Source: Chitinophagales bacterium
Lineage (GTDB): Bacteria; Bacteroidota; Bacteroidia; Chitinophagales; CAIODY01
Direction of reading: 5' to 3'
Assembly (NCBI GenBank): GCA_023251415.1
Contig: JAHEYX010000009.1
Coordinates: 1-21,197 of the forward strand
DNA: 21,197 bases
The stretch's first letter is position 1, and each line of letters opens with the position of its first letter. The notes under the pieces were generated by a model. It was not told the origin of the DNA and searched no databases. It saw only the letters and a list, made by a program, of their open reading frames with translations. A program made the translations under genes and the position numbers. Below are positions 1-7,672 of the stretch, in pieces.

Positions 1-2220
1 AACGTTATTTGAACTGGCAGTACATCCGAAATTATCAATAACACTAGCACTTACTGTTTGTGTTCCTGCAGCAGGCCAACTTACTTGATAAGGACCTCCA
101 CCACTTCCGCTAATTACAGTGGCACCTGAAAAATTCCAAGTATAGGTACCGGCATTGGCAGGGTTACAAGTTAACGTTATTGCTGCATTGTAACAGGAAG
201 TAGTTGCACTGGAAGTTATCGCTAAACTTGGTACGCCACTAACCGTTACTTTAATAGAATCGGTAGCGGTACAGCCGGCTAATGGTTCAACAACTGTTTC
301 ATAATAAGTTGTAGTAACTGTAGGGGAAGCCGTAGGGTTGGGCGAGCTGTTGTTTGGACTTAACGCTGTTGAAGGAAACCAACTGTACGTATAACCTGCA
401 GTAACGGCACCGCCAATTGGCAATGATGATCCTGCACATATCGTATCATTATTGGCTACATTAGGCGTTGGATGTCCGACCACAATAATTGTAATGCTAG
501 ATGTATCAAAAGCGACCCCATTACCTACAATAAGGGTACATTGATAAGTGCCTGGATTTGCATAATTGTGATAAGCGATAGGCCCTGTTCCATGCGGCGT
601 TGCATCACCATAATCCCAATTCCAAGAATTAATAGTAGCAGTACCACCAAAGGAAACATCGGCTAAAGAATCAACTTTACCTATGCAATGTGTGGTTGCG
701 CCACTAATATTAATAGAAGAAGTTAAAGGAGTAACACCACAACTTAATATGGTTACATAATGTGAGTCAACAGCAACTTGTCCGATTATATCTACTAAAG
801 TTTCTTTAACCAAATAAATCCCCCCTAACGGATAGGTAACGCCATGTGGACCGGGTCCGGAAGCAATAGCAGGAACTGGATACGGAGGAACTGAACCTAC
901 TCCAAAATTCCAATTGTAACTGATTATTGGAATAGCACTATATGAACTATCGGTATAATAATAGGCTGTACCATTACAATAGGAAGAAGGCACCGGACTA
1001 CCGGGACCCGGACCAACTTTTGGTGTAAAGAAGTTGGCGGTTGTTATACAGGTTTGAGCATAAATTCCGGGCGTTAAATTGGCAGTCGAAGTACAAGTAT
1101 TGAGCGGATAAGCTGCAGTACAGGATATTGGGACCATACCGTTGATATTCGGTAACTGAATATAATAAGGGCCGTTAACCCCTCCGGTTCCAATTTGAGT
1201 AGCTAAACCAAAATTCATGGTGTAAGTAACACCTAATGCCGGATTTGTTATGGTTAAAGTATCAATTTCGTTCATGCAATACGAATAAGAATGCATAGTT
1301 GCTGAAAGTAGCGGTGCCGGAGCTTTCGGATAAACAACAATCAAGTGACTTTGACTATCAGCATTCACTCCAAAGGTTGGAATCATGCCATTAGAAACGA
1401 TTAAGCCAGTTATGTAAACTACAGGAGTAGTTCCTGTGTTTGTGTAAATGGCTTTAATTGGACCAGGAGCAGAAACTTGATGCCCGCCTAAACCAACAAT
1501 AGTTCCTCCTCCATTGTTTGAAAAATCAACATCCCATGCATAAGTCGTAGTACCATTAGTACCGGTAGATGTATTGGTAAAAGTTACGGTATCTCCCGAA
1601 CAAACTGTTGTTGCATTAAGTCCATTACTGAAAGTATGCGTGTAAGAAGCAACAGGAGCACCGCTAGGAGGTGTTAGTGTAGTGGTAGTAGTATAAATAT
1701 GATCTCCTGAGTTATTGGAATTTCCATTAGCAGCATTACCAACAGCATAGAAAGTAATATTTCCTACTGCAGTTGCTGGTGGAGTCCAGTTAAAGGTCCA
1801 AGTATTGGTATGTGCAGCATTAGTAACACCAACAGAATGGTAAACATAATTACGTCCACCTGCTGAGGTTATGGATGTACCTACTAATGCAGTAAACGTA
1901 CCGGCAGCATTATTGGAAGCATCTAGAGCTGTTACTTCAAAACCAAAACGTGTTTGCGCGGCATCCGCAACGGTAATGGTAACAGGAATGGCAGCGCCAC
2001 CGGCTGTATAGGTAGTTGCTCCACCATTAACCACAAGCACAGCACTTCCACCACCACTGTTTAATGTACCGGAGTGGCAACTGGTGCAATTACCTTCACC
2101 CGGAGCATTGGTCATTTGGGCCGGAGGTGGTGATGCATTGCCATTTGAAAACAAGTAACCCACACACATCGACAAGGATATGGTGATAGCTACAAAAAAG
2201 AGCGACAGTTTTAATTTCAT
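1..2220 (-). CDS. Large secreted surface protein with N-terminal CxxCH motif, choice-of-anchor V-type domain and PKD/Ig-like repeats (3' part outside window)
   Basis: The frame is open from an ATG at 2218-2220 to the left edge, giving 740 residues without a stop; the C-terminus lies beyond the window. Residues 1-27 form a signal peptide (MKLKLSLFFVAITISLSM...). Directly after it comes GEGNCTSCHSG (C45, C48, H49), a CxxCH motif. Residues about 50-180 resemble the Reelin-like 'choice-of-anchor V' domain of Bacteroidota, with RFGFEVTALD, NYVYHSVG and WTFNWTPP...GNITFYAVGNAAN. PKD-like beta-sandwiches follow at about 190-260, 400-490 and 510-590 (WNWDYGDATPHG near 534-545 is a textbook PKD turn). 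Residues about 590-660 hold a Tyr/Thr-rich Ig-like module (SWFPSTALSP...TTTYYETVV). Such proteins are usually type IX secretion cargo or adhesins; the expected C-terminal sorting domain cannot be seen here. The domain naming comes from recall of the family, not a search. Confidence 0.88.
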   Translation of the reverse strand, partial: MKLKLSLFFVAITISLSMCVGYLFSNGNASPPPAQMTNAPGEGNCTSCHSGTLNSGGGSAVLVVNGGATTYTAGGAAIPVTITVADAAQTRFGFEVTALDASNNAAGTFTALVGTSITSAGGRNYVYHSVGVTNAAHTNTWTFNWTPPATAVGNITFYAVGNAANGNSNNSGDHIYTTTTTLTPPSGAPVASYTHTFSNGLNATTVCSGDTVTFTNTSTGTNGTTTYAWDVDFSNNGGGTIVGLGGHQVSAPGPIKAIYTNTGTTPVVYITGLIVSNGMIPTFGVNADSQSHLIVVYPKAPAPLLSATMHSYSYCMNEIDTLTITNPALGVTYTMNFGLATQIGTGGVNGPYYIQLPNINGMVPISCTAAYPLNTCTSTANLTPGIYAQTCITTANFFTPKVGPGPGSPVPSSYCNGTAYYYTDSSYSAIPIISYNWNFGVGSVPPYPVPAIASGPGPHGVTYPLGGIYLVKETLVDIIGQVAVDSHYVTILSCGVTPLTSSINISGATTHCIGKVDSLADVSFGGTATINSWNWDYGDATPHGTGPIAYHNYANPGTYQCTLIVGNGVAFDTSSITIIVVGHPTPNVANNDTICAGSSLPIGGAVTAGYTYSWFPSTALSPNNSSPNPTASPTVTTTYYETVVEPLAGCTATDSIKVTVSGVPSLAITSSATTSCYNAAITLTCNPANAGTYTWNFSGATVISGSGGGPYQVSWPAAGTQTVSASVIDNFGCTASSNNV

Positions 2221-2302
2221 ATATAGATAATTTAAGGTTTTCGGTAAATGGTAGTGGTTTAGCTCTGTAAGTTAAAAACAATTTCCAATTCAGCAAAAAA
2301 AA

Positions 2303-2986
2303 TCAAAGGGAATAAGCTTCTCCAATACCCAATAAAACCAAATGTTTGCCGGCTTCTTTAAAAATGTTTAATGCCTCTTCGTGATTTATTTTAATAGGAG
2401 GAAATGTGTCGAAATGTAACCCGATAACTTTTTTAGCATTAACCCAACGTGCAGCAATCGCAGCATCTTTAACATCCATAGTAAAGCAGTTTCCAATAGG
2501 AAGTAATGCCAAAGCCAATTCCGGGGCATAATGCGGTATCAATTGCATGTCATGGGTAAGCGCCGTATCTCCACTGTAGTAAACATTTCCTTCATTGCTG
2601 GTCAATAAAAAACCGGCAGCTATTCCCCCATAACTCCCATCCGGAAAACTGCTGGAATGATTAGCCGCTACCATACGTACTGTTCCAAAATCGAATTGAA
2701 AATTTCCTCCAATATTCATTGCAAAACAATTCGAAACCCCTTGATTAACTAACCAGCTCATTATTTCATAACTACAAATCACCTGTGCATTGGAAGATTT
2801 GGCCACCGCAACCAAGTCGGCCACATGATCATAATGGGCGTGAGAGACCAAAATATAATCGGGCTTTAAATCCGCTAATGATATGTTTGCAGCAGCCGGA
2901 TTTGGTGTAATAAACGGGTCAAACAATAAGCGCTTATTGTTCACCGTTAATTCAAAGCAAGAATGCCCATAGTACGTTATATTCAT
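2303..2986 (-). CDS. UPF0173-family metal-dependent hydrolase (metallo-beta-lactamase fold)
   Basis: This 227-residue cytoplasmic protein has the usual length of UPF0173 (YtkL-like) hydrolases. Visible motifs are YYGHSCF at 5-11 (family signature), the zinc-binding HAHYDH at 49-54, H110 in AANHSS, D140 in YYSGD, and H191 in GLHFDTFPP. These supply the metal ligands expected of the beta-lactamase fold. The substrate is unknown for most of the family. The frame could be extended six codons to a TTG at 3004, but that TTG lies inside an exact TAnnTTTG -7 box (3002-3009), so I take the ATG at 2984-2986, which also starts the protein at the conserved MNITYYGHSC. It is divergent from the Omp85-type gene at 3152 and lies 82 bases upstream of the surface protein gene on the same strand. 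Confidence 0.9.
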   Translation of the reverse strand: MNITYYGHSCFELTVNNKRLLFDPFITPNPAAANISLADLKPDYILVSHAHYDHVADLVAVAKSSNAQVICSYEIMSWLVNQGVSNCFAMNIGGNFQFDFGTVRMVAANHSSSFPDGSYGGIAAGFLLTSNEGNVYYSGDTALTHDMQLIPHYAPELALALLPIGNCFTMDVKDAAIAARWVNAKKVIGLHFDTFPPIKINHEEALNIFKEAGKHLVLLGIGEAYSL

Positions 2987-3001
2987 GTTTGTTTTTTTCT
3001 T

Positions 3002-3030
3002 CAAATATAATTATTGAAAACAATCAACAA
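3002..3030 (-). promoter_or_regulatory. Predicted Bacteroidota promoter for the UPF0173 gene
   Basis: On the minus strand TATATTTG (3002-3009) matches the Bacteroidota -7 consensus TAnnTTTG exactly. A TTG at 3028-3030 lies 18 bases upstream, at the expected -33 position. The box ends 15 bases before the ATG at 2986. It covers the alternative TTG start at 3004, so that start would not be transcribed from this promoter. Confidence 0.55.
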
Positions 3031-3102
3031 CATTTTTCACTTAGAGCTTTTACCAATTTAATTGCGGAAAGGATTTAAAATAGGACAAATCAACTTTTCA
3101 AC

Positions 3103-3110
3103 TAATTTTG
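3103..3110 (+). promoter_or_regulatory. Predicted -7 box for the Omp85-type gene
   Basis: TAATTTTG matches TAnnTTTG exactly and ends 41 bases before the ATG at 3152. I see no convincing TTG at -33. It lies inside the longer frame that would start at TTG 3062, which argues for the ATG at 3152. Confidence 0.4.
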
Positions 3111-3151
3111 TTCAATACACGCGCTTCGACTTTACTTGCCTGCTTACTTTT

Positions 3152-4960
3152 ATGCTGCACCTACGAATCATCCCTTTTTTAATTGTTATTCAATTGTTTG
3201 CAGTAACAATCAATTATGCGCAAACTAATGGCAAAGTCAATTTAAGTTGCAAACAGTATTTAACAGACTCCACCAGCCTAACCAGTCAAACACAAAAATC
3301 ATTTCAAAACCTAAATACACTTTCAATTTTACTTAAAAAGGAAGTGAACGCATGGCAAGAAAAAGGCTTTCTCTGTGCTTCAATCGATTCACAACGATGG
3401 GTCTCGTCCGATTTGCTTAATGTGTATATGCAAACCGGCCAACCGTTTAAATGGGCAAAAATAAGCTGCTCTGAAAACGATAAAATTTGGTTGCGCGCTG
3501 CCGGAATAAAGGCCTTGCCGGTAAGCGGCACTCGAATAGCGCCCGTAAAATTCAGCAAATGGAAAGAACAAGTGCTTACCTATGCCGAAAACAATGGCTA
3601 TCCCTTTGCTACCATAGGCCTAGACAGTTTACTGATAACAGCAGATAGCTTAACCGCCAAATTACATTTTGAAAAAAATGAACAGGTACGCTTAGACAGT
3701 ATCATTCAAAAAGGTAAACGGGTAGTACACCCCACCTACTTGTACCACTATTTAGGACTAAAGCCGGATATGCTGTATGACGAATCGGCAATGCGACGTA
3801 TCGAACCACTGTTAAACGGTATAAATTTTATTACTGTTGCACAAAGCCCACAAATCGTTTTTCTTCAACAACATGCCTTATTGCAATTGTATTTATTGCC
3901 AAAACCGGCTAATCGATTTAATTTTCTTTTGGGTTTGCTTCCTTCTAATTCAAACACTTCAACCACTAAAAGCTCATTTTTAGTGAGTGGTGAAGGGGAT
4001 ATGCATTTAGAAAACATGCAAAATTCTGCCAATGAATTAAACCTCAATTTTAAACTATATCCAAATCAAACCAAGCAATTACACATCGATTATTTACACC
4101 CTTATTTGTTTAATTTTCCATTTGGTACAGATGCGTTACTTGACATCAACAAATACGACTCTACCTATATTGATATCGGTTTTCAAGTCGGTGTACGACA
4201 ATTGTTTAAAGGCAATGATTACATTCGCTTATACTTAAAAAACACAAGTACTCAAGTCATTTATATCGACACCAATCGAATCCGCTTAACGCATCAATTG
4301 CCTGCTCAAATTGATGCGGCCAATCGCTTGTTAGGACTGGAATTACGGAAACAACGTTTGGACGACCATTTTAATCCAAGCAAAGGCTTTCAAATAAATA
4401 TTAATTTTAACGGTGGTGTACGAACAGTTGCTCCTAATTCAACGGTAATTCAATTAAAGGACCGTCAAGATTCTACATTCAATTTTAGTACGTTGTATGA
4501 TTCGATTGCACGCAAAAAAGCCATCGGACAAGTGCGTTGCAAGCTTACCTGGTACAAACCGATTTATAAACGGTGGGTATTAAAATTAGAATGGAATGCT
4601 TCAAAAAAAGCAGGTGCAAAGTTTTTTGCTAACGAAGCCGATCGCATCGGCGGATTTAAAGCTTTACGCGGCTTCGACGAATTGGTAATTCCGGCTACAG
4701 CGTATAGTATACAAACTGCAGAACTACATTATCTGCTTGGAACAAACTCTTTTGCTTATTTGTTTACTGATTACGCTTACACTGAATTTTACACCTATGC
4801 ACAACAGGTAACCGACCACCCGTATGGTTTTGGAGCAGGTCTTGCATTCGAAACAAAAGCGGGTATTTTTGAATTAAATTATGCCTATGGCGCACGTGAC
4901 CATTCAGCAATTCAATGGCGATCAGCTAAAATTCACTTTGGATATTTGGTGCAATTTTAA
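3152..4960 (+). CDS. Omp85/BamA-TamA-type outer membrane protein with POTRA-like repeats
   Basis: The 602-residue product starts with a signal peptide (about 1-24, ending NYAQ), which is why I choose this ATG over the upstream TTG at 3062. Residues about 55-260 look like two or three POTRA-type modules: NAWQEKGFLCASID at 66-79, AENNGYPFATIGLDSL at 145-160 ('long-loop then GYPFA' pattern), and YHYLGLKPDMLYDES at 198-212 followed by a short helix and strand. The rest is rich in aromatic and polar alternating strands typical of an outer-membrane barrel. IGGFKALRGF at 499-508 carries the RGF lid-loop motif of Omp85 barrels, and the chain ends in an aromatic strand (FGYLVQF). It probably inserts or exports envelope proteins or lipids; which ones cannot be told. 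Its stop overlaps the stop of the convergent PNP gene by four bases. Confidence 0.82.
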   Translation: MLHLRIIPFLIVIQLFAVTINYAQTNGKVNLSCKQYLTDSTSLTSQTQKSFQNLNTLSILLKKEVNAWQEKGFLCASIDSQRWVSSDLLNVYMQTGQPFKWAKISCSENDKIWLRAAGIKALPVSGTRIAPVKFSKWKEQVLTYAENNGYPFATIGLDSLLITADSLTAKLHFEKNEQVRLDSIIQKGKRVVHPTYLYHYLGLKPDMLYDESAMRRIEPLLNGINFITVAQSPQIVFLQQHALLQLYLLPKPANRFNFLLGLLPSNSNTSTTKSSFLVSGEGDMHLENMQNSANELNLNFKLYPNQTKQLHIDYLHPYLFNFPFGTDALLDINKYDSTYIDIGFQVGVRQLFKGNDYIRLYLKNTSTQVIYIDTNRIRLTHQLPAQIDAANRLLGLELRKQRLDDHFNPSKGFQININFNGGVRTVAPNSTVIQLKDRQDSTFNFSTLYDSIARKKAIGQVRCKLTWYKPIYKRWVLKLEWNASKKAGAKFFANEADRIGGFKALRGFDELVIPATAYSIQTAELHYLLGTNSFAYLFTDYAYTEFYTYAQQVTDHPYGFGAGLAFETKAGIFELNYAYGARDHSAIQWRSAKIHFGYLVQF

Positions 4961-5781
4961 GCTTCGGCAATTAATTGCTTTATTATCAACGTCATTTTTG
5001 GCTCGGCAATTTTTGCTGCTTTAAGCACATCATCCAATGAAACAGCTACCGGATGCTCAGCTGTTCCTAAGTCAGTAATTACAGAAATTGCGAAAACAGG
5101 CAATTGCATGTGATGTGCAACAATTGCTTCCGGAACAGTACTCATCCCTACCACATCTCCTCCAATAATTCGTAAGTAGCGATATTCGGCAGGTGTTTCT
5201 AAACAAGGGCCGGTTATACTTATATACACGCCTTGATGACAACGAATACCATTGGCTTGCGCAATAGCCATTCCTTTTGTGATTAAAGCTTTATCGTAAA
5301 CTGCACTCATATCTGGAAAACGAGGCCCGAGCGAATCTTCATTTTTTCCGCGTAAAGGATGTTCCGGCAATAAATTAATATGATCATTTAATATCATCAA
5401 ATCGCCAATTTCTTGTACCGGATTAATTCCTCCTGAAGCATTACTGATGAGTAAAGTTTGAACTCCTAAAAATTTCATTACACGAACCGGAAAAGTTACT
5501 TGCTTCATCGTGTAGCCTTCGTAATAATGGAAACGCCCGCTCATGGCTACTACTGCTTTATCAGCAATAGTTCCAAATAAGAGTTTTCCGCTGTGGCTTT
5601 CTACTGTTGATATGGGAAAGTTCGGAATGTCGGCATAGGAAAGGGAATAGGCAATTTCTATTTCGCTAACCAAACCACCCAAGCCGGTACCTAAAATAAT
5701 TCCAAATTCAGGTTTAAAGCCGTTGGTTTTTTGATTAATAAAATCGACGGTCTCTTTTATCTTTTCCAATAAATTCTCCAT
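4957..5781 (-). CDS. punA: Purine-nucleoside phosphorylase, trimeric PNP family, with Asp at the base-recognition position
   Basis: This 274-residue enzyme should cleave purine (deoxy)nucleosides with phosphate to a free base and (deoxy)ribose-1-phosphate in purine salvage. By comparison with human PNP, the phosphate site is GTGLGGL at 31-37, H63 in VESHSG, R83 and H85 in SGRFHYYEG, and S214 in VGMSTVPE. The purine site is NASGG at 114-118, E195 in GPCLETPAEYR, and M213. The residue matching human N243, which selects 6-oxopurines, is D237 here (SVITDLG). The stop overlaps that of the Omp85-type gene. The start is 15 bases after the serS stop, so the two probably share a transcript. Confidence 0.93.
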   Translation of the reverse strand: MENLLEKIKETVDFINQKTNGFKPEFGIILGTGLGGLVSEIEIAYSLSYADIPNFPISTVESHSGKLLFGTIADKAVVAMSGRFHYYEGYTMKQVTFPVRVMKFLGVQTLLISNASGGINPVQEIGDLMILNDHINLLPEHPLRGKNEDSLGPRFPDMSAVYDKALITKGMAIAQANGIRCHQGVYISITGPCLETPAEYRYLRIIGGDVVGMSTVPEAIVAHHMQLPVFAISVITDLGTAEHPVAVSLDDVLKAAKIAEPKMTLIIKQLIAEA

Positions 5782-5796
5782 TTCGCAATAACTTGA

Positions 5797-7068
5797 TTAA
5801 TTAATGATTTCCATGCCAACAAAAGAATGAATGGCTTTAGGTAAACGAATTCCGGATGCTGTTTGATTGTTCTCTAACAATGCCGCAACTATACGCGGTA
5901 AGGCTAAGGCACTACCATTTAACGTGTGCGCCAATTGCATTTTTCCGCTGCTGTCTTTAAAACGCGTTTTCATACGGTTGGTTTGAAAGCTTTCAAAATT
6001 ACTGGTACTGCTTACTTCTAACCAACGTTGCTGAGCGGCGCTCCACACTTCAAAATCATAAGTTAATGCAGATGCGAAACTCATATCCCCTCCGCACAAT
6101 CTTAAAATACGATAGGGCAATTCTAATTCTTTTAACAAACCTTCTACATGCTTCACCATCGTTTCTAGAGTATTGTAGCTCTTATCCGGATGCTCAAATT
6201 GAACAATTTCAACCTTGTCAAACTGATGCAATCGATTAAGCCCACGTACATCCTTTCCATAACTACCCGCCTCACGTCTGAAACAAGGCGTATAACCACA
6301 CATTTTTATTGGAAACTGTTCTTCCTTTAAAATTACATCACGGTAAATATTCGTTAAAGGCACTTCTGCTGTCGGAATCAAATAAAAATCATCAACAGTA
6401 GCATGGTACATCTGACCCTCTTTATCCGGTAATTGCCCTGTTCCAAAGCCTGAATCAGCATTAACGAGTAATGGCGGCATCATTTCAACATAACCGGCAG
6501 CTGTTGCACGGTCTAAAAAGAAATTAATTAAACCACGTTGTAAACGAGCCCCTTTGTTGGTATAAACCGGAAATCCGGCCCCAGTTAATTTTACGCCTAA
6601 TTCAAAATCAATTAATCCGTATTGTTCTGTTAACTCCCAATGTGGCTTTGCAGTTGAACTAAGTGTCGGCAATTCCGGCACTGTATAAATCACTTCATTA
6701 TCTTCCGGAGTGCGTCCGTTTGGTACCAATTGACTGGGTATATTTGGCAATAACACCAACAAATCAAATTGTTTTTGCTCGGTTTGAGCTAATTCCGTTT
6801 TTAAAGTTTCTGTCGAAGCCTTCCATTCTGCCACTTGTAACTTTATTGCCTCGGCTTCTGCTTTCTTCCCTTCTTTCATTAGCCCTCCGATTTGTTTGGC
6901 AGCAACATTTTGTTGAGCCAATAAATCATCCATTTGTTTTTGAGTGGTTTTACGCACTTCATCTAAAGTCAGTATTTCGTCCACCAAATGGATAGCTGTA
7001 AAGTGTTTTTTTTGAAGCCCTTGTAGAACACGCTCTTTTTCGTTTCGAATTAAATTTAATGCAATCAT
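5797..7068 (-). CDS. serS: Seryl-tRNA synthetase
   Basis: The 423-residue class II synthetase charges tRNA-Ser with serine. Residues about 1-110 form the predicted long antiparallel coiled-coil arm that binds the tRNA long variable arm (Lys/Glu/Gln-rich between 35 and 100). The catalytic core shows TAEVPLTN at 233-240 (serine pocket), motif 2 from about 263 to 287 (FRREAGSYGKDVRGL then HQFDKVE), STSNFESFQTNRM at 354-366, and motif 3 NGSALALPRIVAALLENNQ at 384-402. Length and motifs are normal. It begins with ATG at 7066-7068, 17 bases after an exact TAnnTTTG box, and probably heads the serS-punA unit. The gap to dtd upstream is 78 bases. Confidence 0.97.
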   Translation of the reverse strand: MIALNLIRNEKERVLQGLQKKHFTAIHLVDEILTLDEVRKTTQKQMDDLLAQQNVAAKQIGGLMKEGKKAEAEAIKLQVAEWKASTETLKTELAQTEQKQFDLLVLLPNIPSQLVPNGRTPEDNEVIYTVPELPTLSSTAKPHWELTEQYGLIDFELGVKLTGAGFPVYTNKGARLQRGLINFFLDRATAAGYVEMMPPLLVNADSGFGTGQLPDKEGQMYHATVDDFYLIPTAEVPLTNIYRDVILKEEQFPIKMCGYTPCFRREAGSYGKDVRGLNRLHQFDKVEIVQFEHPDKSYNTLETMVKHVEGLLKELELPYRILRLCGGDMSFASALTYDFEVWSAAQQRWLEVSSTSNFESFQTNRMKTRFKDSSGKMQLAHTLNGSALALPRIVAALLENNQTASGIRLPKAIHSFVGMEIIN

Positions 7069-7085
7069 TTTTTGTAGTTAAACGG

Positions 7086-7093
7086 CAAAGATA
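7086..7093 (-). promoter_or_regulatory. Predicted -7 box for serS-punA
   Basis: On the minus strand TATCTTTG matches TAnnTTTG exactly and ends 17 bases before the serS ATG. A T-run about 20 bases upstream stands at the -33 position without a clear TTG. Confidence 0.45.
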
Positions 7094-7146
7094 AAAATTC
7101 AAAACAGAAAAAGCTTAAATGATAACGCTTCTTGTGTAGAATAAGA

Positions 7147-7599
7147 CTATTCCTTCTCCTTTGAATCCATCCAAATTGTAACCGGACCATCATTGGTTAA
7201 CGACACCTGCATATCGGCGCCAAAAGTGCCGGTAGCAACGGGTTTACCTAGGGCTTGCTCCAATAATGCAACAAATTGTTCATACAAAGGAATAGCTTGC
7301 TCCGGACGAGCAGCCTTAATAAAAGAGGGGCGATTTCCTTTTTTCGTTGCGGCATGTAATGTAAACTGACTTACAACTAACAATTCACCATTGCAATCCA
7401 ATAACGATTTATTCATTAAACCGGCATCATCACTAAAAATACGCAGTTGAACTATTTTATTGCTTAACCATTCGGCATCGGCTCTTGTATCGGAGGTTTC
7501 AATGCCAACTAAAACCAATAACCCATTCGCTATCGACGACTTGACTTGTCCGTTGATTCGAACCTCCGCTTGTGTAACGCGTTGTAAGAGTAATCGCAT
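7147..7599 (-). CDS. dtd: D-aminoacyl-tRNA deacylase
   Basis: The 150-residue protein hydrolyses D-amino acids (and misattached glycine) from tRNA as a proofreading step. It has the whole family signature: SQFTL at 77-81, KKGNRPSF at 86-93, GTFGADMQVSLTNDGPVT at 124-141 including the second conserved Gly-Pro element, and the usual length with an ATG start. It lies on the same strand upstream of serS, a sensible partner for translation quality control, though the 78-base gap holds its own serS promoter. It is divergent from the epimerase-like gene at 7673. A one-mismatch -7 box (TTCCTTTG, 7621-7628 minus) lies 21 bases upstream. Confidence 0.96.
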   Translation of the reverse strand: MRLLLQRVTQAEVRINGQVKSSIANGLLVLVGIETSDTRADAEWLSNKIVQLRIFSDDAGLMNKSLLDCNGELLVVSQFTLHAATKKGNRPSFIKAARPEQAIPLYEQFVALLEQALGKPVATGTFGADMQVSLTNDGPVTIWMDSKEKE

Positions 7600-7672
7600 G
7601 TATACTTAACATTTTGTAAGCAAAGGAAACAATTTACCTGCATTCCTGTTTGTAATTTTATAATCAAAAAAC
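7600..7672. promoter_or_regulatory. Divergent promoter region between dtd and the epimerase-like gene
   Basis: Two one-mismatch versions of TAnnTTTG point outward: TTCCTTTG on the minus strand (7621-7628) towards dtd and TAATTTTA on the plus strand (7653-7660) towards 7673. They sit 21 and 12 bases from their starts. No clear -33 elements are visible, so these are weak calls. Confidence 0.3.

Noticed and set aside
472..666. 64-codon plus-strand open frame
   Set aside because: It lies wholly antisense to the surface protein, whose translation is continuous PKD-type sequence; low-complexity Cys/Ser/Ile product with no recognisable features.
2096..2296. 66-codon minus-strand frame over the start of the surface protein gene
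   Set aside because: It is out of frame with the signal peptide and CxxCH region, which are clearly coding in the other frame.
2987..3004. TTG start extending the UPF0173 protein by six residues (MKKKTN)
   Set aside because: The TTG overlaps the predicted -7 box and the conserved family N-terminus begins at the next ATG.
3062..3151. TTG start extending the Omp85-type protein by 30 residues
   Set aside because: It would bury the signal peptide; a -7 box lies inside the extension.
6663..6995. 110-codon plus-strand frame
   Set aside because: It is antisense within serS, where all synthetase motifs are intact; its hydrophobic product is a mirror of Lys/Glu-rich coiled-coil codons.
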